The notes: generated by a model not told the origin, from the letters alone. DNA of 64,000 nucleotides from Liolophura sinensis (GCF_032854445.1 NC_088301.1:5442044-5506043), one strand, 5' to 3'; numbered from the stretch's first letter, positions 25,079 to 39,334 are shown. Made by a program: numbers and translations.

Positions 25079-25302
25079 GTGAAGCAATGGTAGCATCCAA
25101 AAACTGAATTTAATAATAGACTATTGGTCTAACAGATAACTTGTTGAGATCTCCATCTGAGCAAGTTATGTGTAAGACCAATGGTCTACTACAACTCATC
25201 AGTATATAGAATCTACCATTGTTTCTTTCCATCTCAACAAGTTATCTGTTAGACCAATAGTCTATTATTAAATTCAGTTTTTGGGTGCTACCATTGCTTC
25301 AC
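25079..25302. repeat. 72-bp inverted repeat (unit 2)
   Basis: Same structure, with one mismatch between arms (gggtgc in the right arm). Confidence 0.88.
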
Positions 25303-26888
25303 TTTACTCACTGGAACACGAAAACAAGACAATGATAATCATCTTGAACACTGCAGTAAAACAGCAGCATCTGAGCTATGACTGTATAAGCGTAATGAGT
25401 GTTAGTCATCCTTGTGGATAGCTTGGGAATGTTCTTGATGGTGCTGGCACGTATTTGCTGTAACTGACTGTACTGTCACACATTTCACAATAGAAATTTC
25501 ACTTTATGCGGGACTGGATATTTGAGTGTATATTTGGGTATAAATCATACAGATGCCTCTGGTTAAGAGGTGACATTTGCTGTATTAACAGACTTTCTTA
25601 CAGAAAATGGAATGCGAAAGATTACGGAGAAATGTAAGTATGATGGCAGTAAAATGAATATCAAATTGCATTCATGTTAAAGCCTCTCCTTTCAATGCTA
25701 GCGACCTAATACTGGCGTGGAATCGCAATGTTACTGTACTTTTTAGGTCTATGGACAGTAAACTTCCACGTTAACGTTGGGTTTGTTCGGTGCTTTATCG
25801 GCATTATTTCTTCTATGTTAGCCAAATTGTTACCAGACCTTTTACATTTTAAAACAGTAAAGTGAATTTGGGTTTGTTTAGGGGTTTGTTTAGACATCAG
25901 ATATTTTAAGGGATAATACATGGTATAAAACATCAAGGACATTGCCTCTGATTAATAATAATTACAACAGAGTGCATAGCAGCTTTTCTGTTACGTGAGG
26001 TGGACATTTTGGAAGTCCTTAGATGTTAAAGGACCTGGTATGGTAAGGCGGGGAATCGGCCCCAGTTCAAGAAACTGTGCACCTCTAGAAACGAAACTGA
26101 CTATAGCTGCGTCAGCTGTTGAAACACTCGTAAGGCTACTTCTTTTTTCATGTCTGTTTTACTTCTCTTTTCCTGTTAGCATGCGACTATCAAAACTCCA
26201 GACATGCACCGACGCAATGTATAGGTCATAAGATCGAAAAATGGTGGCCTGTTCCAATCACACTGACATATCTTTTTTTATGTATTGGAGACCGTAGAGT
26301 GGGGTGAATCACTGCACCACACACGTAACTTTATGAAAAATTCTTGAGGAGGCAGTTATGCACCAATCAGTTAAATACATATAGAACATATGTTCAGCCT
26401 TATACTTCCGCCAGGCATAACATGTTAATGTTAATAACAGCTCGAGGGCCACGTGTGATCTCAAACAGGATTGAAGTATGAATTTGTTATAATTGCCACA
26501 CGTTACGTAATAAAATAGCTTAACAATTATCCATTCTAATTCAAAGATAACATTTATTTAATGTAAGGCAGCCTATATCTCTCTTTCCCGCAAAAAGATT
26601 GTTGCCAAAGACAAGAAATCCCACAAAGATTCGAACTCTGTAAGCTGTTCTCCAGTTCACTGTACTATGAAGTATACCTGATAGACAATAGCAGAAATAT
26701 GGATTTTAAGCTGGCCAAAATATGACAAAGCTAAACACTTTATAAAGTTTATTCTTTTTTTACATATGGAGATTAACGTTAACCAAAACGAAACTTTGAC
26801 AGTGAAATACACTCATGAAAGTTTCAGTAAAGATATTTTTCTGGCTGATCTTCATACCGAAAATTTCATGCAAGGTATTGAATTGTTC

Positions 26889-27150
26889 AGAGGGCTAGGG
26901 ATGGCTAGTAACAGAAACACCACAAAATGGGGAGAGGCCTACGGGTGGCTAATAACAGATACACCACAAAATGGGCAGAGGGCTACGGGTGGTTAGTAAC
27001 AGATACACCACAAAATGGCCAGAGGCCTACGGGTGTCTAGTAAAAGATACACCACAAAATGGGCAGAGGCCTACGGGTGGCTAGTAACAGATACACCACA
27101 AATGGTCAGAGGCCTACGGGTGGCTAGTAACAGACAGACCAGGAAATGGA
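26889..27150. repeat. 44-bp minisatellite, about six copies (unit 2)
   Basis: Same minisatellite, contracted relative to unit 1. Confidence 0.9.
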
Positions 27151-29547
27151 CAGATTTGCATTTTAAGGTCATTTAAAAAAAATGACAAATTTATTAAGAG
27201 TAAGACATTAAATCTAAACTAAAGTGTCTTATGAATTCATTATTTGAAATGAATACATATAAAAACAATTATAAACCGCAAGGGTGAGGGCGAAAAACAG
27301 ACAACATGGGACACAAGAAACATAACTGAGTACGTAAAACCCCAAAAAGGCGAGTAGGGTGGGATTTCGGAAATTAGCCATATCATGCAGCATGCACATA
27401 CGTCCATCTCGGTTTACGTCTAAGCAGAAAAGGAACCCAAGGACTATAACACCGCCACGAGGCTACTGTATGTGTAAATATTGCCATGGCAGCATGAGCT
27501 AACCTGTGACGAGCGCGCACTTAGAAAACTCATGGAAAATCTCTTAGTCATATTATATTGACTGATGTTACCTGAAAGTAATTTGATTGTCTGATGTTAC
27601 ACTGAAAGTGTAATTGTGATTACTTGACTGTACTGCGAATTTCACATGAAATACATGACCTGTATAAAAACAACAACGACAACACCAATATGGCGCAAAA
27701 TATTAATAAATAACTGTCATCTTTGGTTTACCCGCACCTCTGCTGTTAATTTCTTATACAATGGCACATTACTGTGTGAGTATTCAGAGGAACTCTCGTA
27801 TCGGCTGATCGCGTTGAGGCAAGCAATCACCACTATCGAACATTTGACCTAGAGATTTTTTTTTCTGACTTTGATTTCTCAGTCGTCCTACATGTCTTAT
27901 GCATATCTAACATTTTATTGTTAACGAAAATGAAATATTCATGGGGTTATTTTTAATAAAGGTATGTGTTGTTGACGGTTGATTACAACATCAACAACAA
28001 CAACAGTCAAATTTCAGTGATTGATTGTCAGAAAATTTTGGTGTAAAATGTACTCAATGTAGGCTTAGCACTAATAGTTCATGGAACAGGTGTATATTGC
28101 TGAGTTTCTATGATCTTGCCTCAATTAGAAACTATTTAGATATTTATTTCCGATCGAAATAATTCACGTCACTTCGTCGGGGTCTGTAAAGTCTGCCATG
28201 ATGTTCTGCATTTCGGATTGGAGGCTTTGGAATCTAGGATTTTGATAATTACGAAAACGGCTCATGTGTTATATTGGTATAGTTAGAAAAAGCAGATTTT
28301 ATAGTATCTGTGTTCTTCAAAGTAAAATTTAATATAGCATTATTTGATAGAAATTACAGGACTTTTATTTTTGTTGACATAGGGAAATGACGTGAGCAAC
28401 CCACAGGGGGATCAGCACAGAGATTTACCAGGGATTGCCGATCCTCCCAAGTGGAGCCGATCTTGATTGACAGCGGACGGAGCATGTGTATTCGTCCCTG
28501 CGGGAGATTTGCTCGGTCTGGCGGGAGATTTGCCTCGATCTGGCGGGAGATCAGTAATCTTCAGTATGTTATGCAGGAAGGATTTTGTGTTTTACTGAAG
28601 GGACTGTGACTCTGTGGGATAGAGAGCTACTTCTCTTGCACTAAAATACACATAAGGATAATGGTTAGGTAGAAATTCCAGCACATATATTTGTCGTAAT
28701 ATTTTAAATTGCTGAATACTCTTCACAGTCTATAGCTGTGTTAACAAGCCACTCAGAGTTATTCCCCCTGAAACTCTCTCCCATAAATGGTGTTGCTGAT
28801 TCTGATGGAATTCTAGTATTTGATGATTTGACAGTATACATGTGAAAAAATGCATTTCACTGTTTAGTGTTCGAACTGAAAAAAACTAATCTTCGGATCT
28901 TTTCTTATGCTGTTCTTGCTGATTTACTGAAATAAACAGAACTGAATTAATGATTTGAGTATTGGGAGTAAATCCATATTTCTGTGCTCTTGTCTCCAAA
29001 TACTTGAGGTAAATATTGGTCTCATACGCTACCAAAATATAAAACTTTTTACCTCGGAGTCGATAGAGATTAACTGGTGATAAACAGAAAGCAAAGCCTG
29101 TACACTTCATCTCTAAACATCATAAGACTGTTTTTTTGTGTTTTATTTTTTAAATCAGCTACACTACATTTTATAATCGGAGACGGCTGTGAAAACAGAG
29201 GAGATAATTTTTAAGCCAGATCAAAGCCAGTGATAACATGTACATGTGTTAATTTAATCGCACACTGTCCCAACATAAAAAAAAAACTATTATAGCTCTG
29301 ATATAATTGGTATAAAGATACTGCGACTCGATTGAACGAAAAATTTGCGCTTTTGATCGAGAGAGCATTTTTGGCCCGTTATTACTAAGAAACCATATGG
29401 TCATATAACTTTTATTTGCAAACCTACCAAATTTTATACTTCTGATTTGGAAACTGACAGAAATGTGCTGGGATTTTGAAATTTGCACTTTCTTATCGTA
29501 TCTATCTGGTGCTGATTATCCGCTTTACCCACCAGGTCCTTTGTATA

Positions 29548-29662
29548 TTTTATTTATTCATTTATTAATTTATTTGATTTGTGTTTTACGATGTACTCAA
29601 GATTATTTCACTTATACGACGGCGACTAGCATTATGGTGGGAGGAAACCGGACAGAGCCGGT
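29548..29662 (-). mobile_element. SINE 3' fragment, reverse (unit 2)
   Basis: Orthologue of 10843-10960. Confidence 0.8.
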
Positions 29663-30838
29663 AAAGGGTTGGGGGGGGCGTTGAGTATTCAGAAAATTTT
29701 AAAAATAGTTGTAAACTGAAGGAATGATTTCAGTTAAACTAATGTCATAAAGTGCCTAACATTTACGCTCTTGGCGTAGACATGGGCACATGCAACCCAC
29801 AAAGAAAAGTTCATAGGACTTTGGCACGTGGATTTTCGGCTCTGAGTGAAAGCTGTGCACTTTAAGTTTAAGAAAGGGTTGTATCACAAAAAATTTCGTA
29901 TACACGCTGGAATTTGTACACTTGACACGAATGATCAGTGACAGCAGCGGCGACTGTCTCGCCTCCTGGCAAACCACCACATCTGGGGTTCCCTTTAACC
30001 GTTCGTGTAAATTCTTAACTACCAGCACAGTGGCTTAAGCATAATTAGATACAAACAATACAATGAGATAATTGTGGTTTTTAGAAATTATACATGTTGG
30101 TATTTATACGATATAATATGGGCCTATGTGCTAACTGGCAAATAGTCACACGTACCGCTGTCAATTTTCACAGGTTAGCATCAGGTGTGAATGGTTCAAC
30201 GTAGTAGCATGATTTATAGAATTATTCGAATTTCTGATTAATAACTAACTGCTCTGGCCTGTTAGCAGAAATATATTGATTCATAAATGAATAAGACTAT
30301 ATGCAGACTATATACGTTGAAAATCAATCAGCTTTACAAAACCATACAGTTTCCATTAACCTAAAGCTTTATAAACTGCCTTCTGACGGTACATAATTCC
30401 TATACAATCGATGCAGTAAAGGAATTAAATCATTATTTACTGGACATAATGGAGACCAGTGAATCCTCCGATGACACATATTTCCTGAATCTGTATATTC
30501 CGCTCACGTTGATCGTATAACAAAAGGGACTTCATTTATGAATGGCAATATTCCCAGAAAACCCTGTACATAGCATATGTAAGTGAAACTTTGAACTCCA
30601 ATCTTTACCATCAATAGTCACCGTTCAGAGTTTCTTAAGTTTTACCAAACACAACAGCCATTGGTTACAATTTTTTCGTCACAACGTGAAAGATGTATGG
30701 TGCAATATTATTTGTAGGTATATATATATCTACTTTCGCTTAACACGGCACTTTTGGGATGTATAACCATTTTTAGTTTCCATAAAAACACATACTTAAT
30801 GTAAAAGTTGCAATACTTATTTATCTATTTTTTTCTTT

Positions 30839-31075
30839 TTGTTTTGATTGGTGTTTTACGCCGTACTCAATAATATAAGAATACACTTAAACCATGGCGG
30901 CCAGCATTATTGTGGGAAGACAATGGGTAGAACCCCGTGGGGAACCCACGACATCCACAGGTTGCTGGCAGACCTTCCCATGTACAGTCGGAGAACTCAC
31001 AGCGACGGCATTGGTGGGAAGCTCCTGGGTCATTGCGCCACGTTAGTGTTCTAACCCCTCGCCCACGGAGGCTCC
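30839..31075 (-). mobile_element. SINE, reverse, diverged (unit 2)
   Basis: Orthologue of 12141-12377. Confidence 0.82.
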
Positions 31076-31712
31076 ATAATTGAGAGAGTTAATGTAAATT
31101 CACGGTAAGTTAAGTTCACGGTATGAACTGCATGTAACTGTCTCCGTATTCCCCAGTACAGAACATACAGAACATATAGAAAATTGTTTTCAGAAACCAA
31201 TTCAGTGCCAGGTGAGGCAGCAACAAGTATCTTTTTTAAAGTTTTAAGCATGACCTTACCTGGGTTTGACCCCAGATCTTCCGATTTCGTGGCGGACGCT
31301 CAAACCAATAAACCACCAAACAACCCATATGACAACCTAAAAGAGCACAATACAACACTGCCCTTGACACTGCGCATGGTTGGAATATTACAACTCGCTA
31401 AACACAAATTCAATATCATAAAGGACACTCTTCCATACAGTTGAAGTATAACACCCTACATGACACTTCCCACAATTACCGTATAAGACATCCAACAACA
31501 CTTACCCATTAACTTCATGCCACCTCACATAGATGTAGTGCTTCACACGGTTTGAACAAACTCCATGCAGTGGGACAACTTACACTAGTGTCTCTGCAAA
31601 TTGACTACATCGCTTTAATTTCCTAAAATCCACCACTAAATCTATACTGCCGTGAGATCATATACTACAAGAGATAAAATAAAATTGATTTAGTAAGTTA
31701 TATTATACTAAG

Positions 31713-31947
31713 TTGGTTAGCACGCTAGTGCAGCGTAATGACCCAGTAGTCTCTTACCAATGCGGTTGCTGGGAGTTCAAGTCCAGCTCATGCTGGCTTC
31801 CTCTCCGGCCGTACTTGTTAAGGTTTGCGGATGGTCGTGGGTTTCCCCCGGGCTGTGCCCGGTTTCCACCCACCATAATGCTGGCCGCCGTCGTATAAGT
31901 GAAATATTCTTGAGCACGGCGTAAAACACCACTCAAATAAAAAAAAA
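31713..31947 (+). mobile_element. tRNA-derived SINE (unit 2, gene C 3' side)
   Basis: Orthologue of 13015-13250. Confidence 0.87.
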
Positions 31948-32887
31948 TGCATGTATGTTATACTAAAGCGTGTAAACATCTTCAAATATAACAGTGTCAC
32001 TAACAGGGTTTACAGTTAAGTGAGAGTAATTTAGTTACCTGATGTCGCCCTCCATCAAACATGTTGATCTCCGCCCAGTACCCAACATGCCATTGGTTTT
32101 AAATAATTCTGATGTCACCGCGGGAAATGGGTACTTGCCTTCGAAACTGAACTAATGGGCTTAAACATTATGGATTAGAAAAAGTGCTCGAATTTTATTT
32201 TCCTTGCAAGAATATGAACTTCCAAAATATTGCTGTTACGTGTCACTGACCAGCGGCAATTTTGACATCGAGTATGACTGATTTTATTTAAATATTGTTG
32301 AATATAGGCGACAAGCTAATAGAAGTAGACGATAGAAAGATCTATAATGGCTTCACTGCCTCGTTGCAATGTTGAAATATGGAGCAAACACAAGGGAGGA
32401 ATGATAATTGGCAGTTCTTCCAATATGATTGTGCCTAATGCAGTGGCACACACAACGTCATATGACATAAGTAATCCCCTTTGTTTCATGTATGTCCTCT
32501 AACGTCAACCTGCTGTGTTTATGCTGTCTGTCACCATTCCTGACCAAGTAAATGTCCACTAACCGGAAGAAGAAAGCTGGATTCGAACATTTGGATGCGA
32601 TTAGTATTGCTTAACGAGTTTTTGAATGTTGTGAAATCACCAGTCGTATCAGTCGACCAGAAAAAGATTCTCTAGAGTGTTGGTGATTGACACGTGACCA
32701 AGTAAGAAGATAAGCAGATCCGTGGGTAGGGAAGTTGAGTAGATTATTGCTACCCTCCTATTCACAATAGCCCCAAACATCAGATAACTTTGTACAGTCA
32801 GCAGAGGCATGTACATATGAACTGTAGACCGTCAAGAGCATAAGAAAAGTCGGTTAACTTATAATGAGACAACAAGGTGTATAAACG

Positions 32888-32893
32888 TTTATT
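32888..32893 (-). terminator. Poly(A) signal AATAAA of gene C
   Basis: AATAAA on the minus strand, 184 nt past the gene C stop; conserved although the DNA between it and the stop is diverged in this copy. Confidence 0.5.
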
Positions 32894-33076
32894 TGTGTTG
32901 ATGAAGGTAAATATGTTGAAGTATTCTTCGATTTTTTCATCTGGTATGTTATTGTACACATGCATCTCCGCTACACCATCTTAATGTAATACATATAATT
33001 GCACCCGTGTAAATGCAAAACATTGAATATTTGAGAGATAATATCAGCTATTACATTACCAAATCAACTGAAAAGA

Positions 33077-33570
33077 TTATTTTGTGCAAACGACACAGGT
33101 AATCTCATAACCGTCCACATATGGTGGACAAGGTAGTGAGCCACACGCCGCCTCCACCACGTACAGGAGATTTCCGTCTAGGTTAGCAGCGGTGGCGGGA
33201 TGAGTATCTGGATCCTGGTCCACGCACACGTACTCAGACTTGTGGTACGTGTGGTGTTGGGACATAAGAAACCCGAGGTACTCCACGGTCCATCCCGATG
33301 GACACTCGAGTCGGGCTGGGATCATCAGGTGACTCAACCTTCCCGGAGTATAGCACACAGCACACTGGGCCTCTCTGTCATGAGGAAGGACTCCCCCCGA
33401 GTTTGTTGTGCGGAAGACATCATTCCCAAATCTTATCTGAAACTCAGTTCCATACAGATACGATTTGGATTGATGTGCAGGGTAGGTTTTGTTGAACTGG
33501 GGATCCAGTGGGAGACACAACTGGTTAGCTCCGGTTCCTGTATGCTTGTAGTAAGAGCCAGCCATTATAC
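33077..33570 (-). CDS. Gene C exon 6: C-terminal cysteine-rich domain of short-chain collagen
   Basis: Final exon, 164 residues plus stop, all cysteines conserved with B and D. Distinctive residues include GTGANQ near the start, YPAHQ, QIRFGNDVFR and SQHHTYHKSE. From about exon residue 50 to residue 128 it matches gene D, whereas in the first 30 residues it is closer to gene B. The 3' flank just below the stop (about 32990-33040) is more divergent than in B or D. Confidence 0.88.
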
Positions 33571-36500
33571 CTAAAGATAAAGCACATTTGAAATTAATAG
33601 AAAAGATACAGCTACTTCCTGTAGCTTTGAGGCCGTAAACGATGTGCAGAAACCTATGTTCATAAGAATATCCAGTGGTTTCACACACATGGACGCTTAA
33701 CACCTCATCATTTGATGTGTAGGTACTACAAGCAGCTCAGTAGTACCACTACTGCACTAGTTCACAAAAAAGCCGTTATTGTATAGTACTAGTGTTCTGG
33801 TACACTTCAGGACATATCGACTCCTCGTTGTGGTAAAATTTAAAAATTGTTAAGTTCGACGTTAAACAATACACAAGCCTACATACCTATAAACGTAGAT
33901 ACATACGTACATGCATACATGCGTACGTACCTACATACGTATATACCTACGTACATACATACATTCATACCAATTCACCTACATACCTACGTACAAATAT
34001 ACGTACATAAGTATATACCTATATACATACATATATACATACATACATATATACATACATACAAATGTACACGCATACATACATACGTACATACGAACAG
34101 GGGCCTCCGTGGCTCAGTCGGTTAAAGCGCTAGCGCAGCGTAATGACCCAGGAGTCTCTCACCAATGCGGTCGCTGTGAGTTCAAGTCCAGCTCATGCTG
34201 GCTTCCTCTCTGGCCGTACGTGAGAAGGTCTGTCAACAACCTGCGGATGGTCGTGGGTTTCCTCCGGGCTCTCCCCGGTTTCCACCCACCATAATGCTGG
34301 CCGCCGTCGTATAAGTGAAATATTCTTGAGTACGGCGTAAAACACCAATCAAAAAAAAAAAAAAAAAAAAAAACATACGAACACGCATACGTAGATAAAT
34401 ACATACGTACATACCTACAAACATACATACGTACATACCTGCCTACAGACATACACACATATCTATACACCTACATATATACGTACAAATATACGGGCAT
34501 AAGTATATACCTATACACATACATACGTACATACGAGCATACATTCATGCGTATATATCTACACACCTACATACCTACCTACCTACATACATGCGTGGAT
34601 ACCCGTATATCTAGCTACATATATACGTACATACGTAAATACATAAATACCTACATAAATACATATGTACATAGATATGTACATATCTAAATACATACAA
34701 ACGTAATGACATACGTTGTACCTCCTTACGTACATATATACATACCCTTATACCTACATACGTACATACCCACATACCTACATACGTACAAACATACATA
34801 TGTACTTACCTACATTTATACGTAAGTACCAACATACCTGGATACAGACATACATATATACCTACATATCTACACACCTACATGCCTACCTACCTACCTA
34901 CATATATAAATACATATGAGCTTATGAGTTTATTACAGGACAGCAGGGGATGTTCACTACCATCAGTCTATTGTACTTCAGTGGCTTATGTGCACAACCG
35001 TTGGTTACTACACCTTGTTAGTTTATGTGTACGTTTATTCGTCTTTTTCATCTCAGCAAACGCATTTGTCTGTGTACTTGTTATACGTTAAAGAGAGAAC
35101 GACCACACTTGTGTGTGGTGAAGTCAACAGGAGAAGAAATAACAATCTAAAAGAGATTTGAAATTTTAACTTCAGTCTATGATCGCTTTGCAATCTCGGG
35201 GCCAGCTCTTATATGATGACGTCAACAGGAGAGCACACCACATTAGGGTGTTATTTAGGGTCTATGCTGACGTCAGTACAGGGACGACCATAAGCAAGAG
35301 TGAATGCCGAATGAGAAAGATGCTAGTCCGTCAATCCTTAGGTCACTTAAGCTGTTAGTTCAGTTCTAATCTCAGAAAATATCTAAAGGCTCTTGCTAAT
35401 CGTAACTCTTGAAAATTTTTGTGCAACTTAGCTGCAATATGCTTATTTTTTACCTGAATATAATCTTTGCGAATGATCCGGACAGATATTTCTTCCCCAG
35501 CGGGTGTAGACCACTCCTCCTGAAAATCGGTAAAACACACTGGAATGACTAGCTAATACTAAAATCAACAGGTACTTTTAAGCACGGTGTGGCTATGTTT
35601 TGGCAAAGTGAAGCGTCACTTCTGATGTCTTTAGCATAATGTTACAGTGAGACAGCATACATATGTCGACACTGTCCAGATCTGCTACCAGTACATCTCA
35701 GTCGTGATATATAATATAAGGGTATAAACGACGTTAAACACAAAGTCAGGAAAAAATTATGCAGGATTTTTACTTATTCGCTAGTTACAACAGGTCGAGT
35801 ATTGATATCATATACTTGGTCATTTGGTTTACAAACCCCTATTTTACAGCAAGCATATTTAAATTTTATTTACTTTCATAACCTGGCTTAACCTTCAAGA
35901 TCAGTATATAGCTACTAAATAAAAGATACAGAAAAACCAAATTGGACACGACCACGTCAAATTGCTCAGTAGTAATAAAATGTATATGTTCTTATATTAC
36001 AAAAGAAAAGCCAGCTGAATCATTTCAATTGCTGCTAAAAGAGTTGGTCATTCATTGCCCCTTTACTATAAATGTCAAAATCCTGTTTTAAAATAATGAT
36101 ATGAACACTATATTCATGTCTTCCCGTTTTCTCATATTTTTACTTATATTGCTTTCTTACCATGACTTATGGAGTTTGTGTCCTTCTCTGTTCTCACGGT
36201 ACCGTCTCCGGTGTTTACACCCGAACGGCCGATGTTGGCACCAGCCAATCGCTCTACGAGAGTCTGGAAAATCTTGTCCAATTGATTGTCCAGATTTATC
36301 AAACTCTGGGGCCCCTGGGAGGGACAAACAATTACACGTACATGTAAATTGTCGTGATTTGAATGCTTGCATGAGATACACATTTCTTTTATGTTTATGT
36401 TATGGATAACAAGATGCCGTAAAAGCGCCTTCACTGTAAGTTTTTAGCTCTTAAAATGAGTATAAAATTTAATTCTCTTGTAAGTAAATATGCATAGAAT

Positions 36501-39334
36501 GTTCAGAATATGTTACACTCTGTTTTGTAATTGTGTCTTGTTCGTCTCTCACCAGGGGCTATGGTCTGTATATTTATGGTCATGAATTCTATGGCCACGC
36601 TGGACAGGTACAATTGCGCAATTAATGCGTACATGGGACACATATTTTCAAATATTATTAAAAATTTATGCTCCAGAGTCCATTTCTTTTAGCCCTCGGC
36701 CTATATTTAGCTTTTTGTAAAATCAACCATGCTCGATACTAAAGTGGATTTTAGTCAATGACATGTTGCTGCCTAAGCTGTACACATGGATGTTGGAAAT
36801 TGATATTCTTGCACAGAAAATGAAGCTAGAATACTTTTTACTAATTCAGGACACTAACTGGATAAGCTTGATTTTGAGAGCAAGAACGCATTGTCGCGAT
36901 TGGGTGCCGTCATAATTATTCAAAATCCAGTGACATGCGGGATAATGGAAGGAATTGAATATGTGTTGACAAAGGGCGACACTAGTTACTTAAAGAGATA
37001 TGGAATTTCATCTAAACCCTGTATCTGACACTGGCATATTTGACATTGTTTGCACGTTTTAGTATAATTTGTCCTTTATAAATGCATTATATTTCAGCTG
37101 TTGTAGTGAATGATCTCACAGGAGTATGGTATTAGAGTTGAATGTTAAAAAATTGAAAAATAGAGTTCCTGGTGTTGAAACCAGACTCTAGGGAGTTGCA
37201 ACAGTATGAATTAGAAATTGTATTTTAATGCATTTTATTTGCAATAGTTTAGACGAACACCATATCAATTTGTAGAGATTTGTGGTGTTAGGTGTCACCA
37301 ACGGAGGCAGTTTTGGAAAACGAATAAGACTGAATGTACAGACCGTTGCGATTGGCTAAAAGAAATAAACTATGGCATGGTTTACGATTTGAATACTGAT
37401 TTCACTTATTCACCCAGAACATTCCTTGGGTCTTACCAACATCACCAAAAGCTCTTTGCATGCCTCCTTCCTAATTTCATTTTTTTTTTTATACTTTCTT
37501 AATTCTTTGGTGGTTGGTCTGAACCATCGTTTTGGAAATTTGCGTTGTCAATATTCACCTGCCACGTTTAATTTCGTTGTCGGCCAGTATACAAATGACT
37601 GTTTCGACGCAAAGATTCTATGTATTTTAAGTATTAGATTTGTTTACGCTGCAGTGAAATCGCAATGTTTGAATAGCCGAGTTATATCCCGTACCTTCCG
37701 CTACGACTTATGAGAAGACAAGGCTTCTGAATTGATCTTTTAAGAGTATTTCTTACTTTTGGAAGAAGAATATGGGAATGGAATATGTTAGGCTCACTCT
37801 TCACCAGAATTCAGTTAAGCCCTGCTTCACAAATTATGACGTACTGAGTCCCCTCCACCCTCACAAACCCTGCTGTCTTGATCTCCAAATTTTAGAGAGT
37901 ACATACGTGTGCCAGTAAACCCCCAACTCCACAAGAGCTACAGAAAGACCAGAGTGCGGTATGATGAGTGCACATCTTCTTGACAATAGTTTCATGTACT
38001 GCAGACATGTTCAGCACGTGCAGATATATTTGGCACGTGCAGACATATCTATCGCGTATTATTCAGAGGGTAGACATAAATGCATTTTTTTAACATGCTA
38101 GAAACGAAGAGGCAATTTTCACTGATACAAGTCTCGTCTATGATTTGGGATTTATATTTACCTAAGTGCTAGTATTTCTCATTTGCCCTTCGTGGTAATA
38201 TTTAGATGTCTCCATTTGTGTGGAACAAAATCAATTGAAGGACTGCCGTCAGGCGGAAACCAGTACACATCATAATGACAACTGCAAGTATCACATAATT
38301 CACGTTGTTAATACACACAGCCGATGTCAGATATCTTGGCAGGAAGCCAAAGTACTGTTGTTTTATCATAGTAATTGATATGTTCAATAAATATTATAGG
38401 GATGGGCGATTAGCTTCGTAATTACTTACTGGAGGCCCTTTCTCTCCCGCGGGTCCGGGCGGCCCATAAGGCCCCTGGATTCCATCTCTTCCGTCCCGAC
38501 CATCCCGACCATCCCGACCCGGAAGTCCACAACAATCAGCGGGAGCACCTATAAGCCAAGGTGAAAAACTCGTATGTTGTCCATTTTTAAAATTTTACAA
38601 ATTAACGGCAAAGCTATAAGAAAATCTAAAAACTAATCATACCGTAGGCTGATTTGGTCCTTATCCAGTGTAGAGGTTAACAGCAATGTGTTTAGGAATA
38701 AGTTTAGTTGTATATGAGTAACCAGTATTGCCAGACAAAGATTAATGCAAACTGTAGTTTAGTGTATTTGGAGAACATGTCGTGAACAGGTGAATAATTT
38801 GAATGGGCGCATTGTTCAACGGAAACAGAGCTGTTGGGCAGCATAAAGAAAACTTTTATGGCGCAATGAAGAGAAACGCTATCCGATCATTTATTCTTTG
38901 CAAATTTAGTGGTTAAGTGTTAAGTTTTATCATCGACATCAGAATGGCAATAGTTCAGAAATATGATAATGTTAAAGTCTCTTGCCTGAAGCTGATCTTT
39001 CCACTCTACTCTCTTCTTGAGTGACATCTTTACTTCTCCCGTCCGCTGATAGACCCTGATATATAAATAGTAGATGAAGTACATTTCTGCCTCCCCGAGT
39101 TTTAATGAACAAGGAAATAAAACCTACACCCAGATTCCAAGTCACTAATTTGCACCTATTTCAACTATTTTAGTTCTTATTCGGAAAATCGATTTGAAAA
39201 GAAACTGTTCGCAGCTGCTGTAGATTATGGTGGAGGGAATTGTATGTGTCAATCGTCGATCAGTGCAACTATAAATCACTTTCACTCACCTGACCAATCA
39301 GAAAGGTGCACAACAAGAAGACAATGATAATCAT
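33077..39334 (-). CDS. Gene C: short-chain collagen C4-like secreted protein, complete, six exons
   Basis: Complete minus-strand paralogue, 315 codons, same exon lengths as gene B. Exons: 39290-39334, 38986-39055, 38430-38548, 36161-36314, 35454-35519, 33077-33570. Exon 3 begins GAPADCC (an Ala-to-Gly change at the exon 2/3 junction codon) and has GRD where A and B have GRN. Exon 4 differs from B by one residue (NIGRSG for NIGSSG); exon 5 is identical to B. Intron 1 is shortened to 234 nt by a deletion ending next to the exon 1 donor, which now reads CAG|gtgagtg, still a good donor. Intron 2 has a GC donor. A TATAAATA lies 90 nt upstream of the ATG. Intron 5 contains a SINE absent from gene B. 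No frame lesion is seen, so the copy is probably functional. Confidence 0.88.
33880..34915. repeat. CATA/CGTA array in gene C intron 5, split by a SINE
   Basis: Collinear with the gene B array but without the long pure CATA run. A SINE occupies 34100-34372. Confidence 0.9.
34100..34372 (+). mobile_element. Full-length tRNA-derived SINE in gene C intron 5
   Basis: Begins ggggcctccgtggctcag, with A box tcggttaaagcgc and B box gagttcaagtcc, a conserved core, the tail tacggcgtaaaacaccaatc and a long A run. Flanked by an 11-bp target duplication acatacgaaca (34089-34099 and from 34373). Gene B intron 5 has the single unoccupied site at 15564-15574, so the insertion came after the units separated. 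Confidence 0.92.
36315..38429 (-). other. Gene C intron 3
   Basis: 2.1 kb, collinear with gene B intron 3. No repeat or independent gene seen. Confidence 0.7.

Larger units (their letters stand above)
24315..25520 (-). pseudogene. Decayed collagen gene copy (unit 2)
   Basis: Same relic as in unit 1, with the exon 1 remnant ATG at 25342. About 105 nt of the former promoter flank is missing here at 25410. Confidence 0.5.
21010..32887. other. Intergenic segment between gene B promoter and gene C 3' end
   Basis: Collinear with 1396-14198 and holding the same repeats in the same order, minus the 3627-3803 piece, one 94-bp duplicate and the DNA at 9.32-9.69 kb. No convincing gene seen. Confidence 0.7.
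19619..38144. repeat. Tandem array unit 2 (18.5 kb)
   Basis: Second unit, near-identical to unit 1 over most of its length. Private changes: loss of about 0.37 kb at 28389, of about 0.1 kb at 25410 and of about 0.27 kb at 35057; a SINE insertion at 34100-34372; and a shortened CATA array. Confidence 0.9.

Noticed and set aside
34100-34180. tRNA gene
   Set aside because: A and B boxes are present, but no cloverleaf or anticodon arm can be completed, and the sequence continues into the SINE core and tail.
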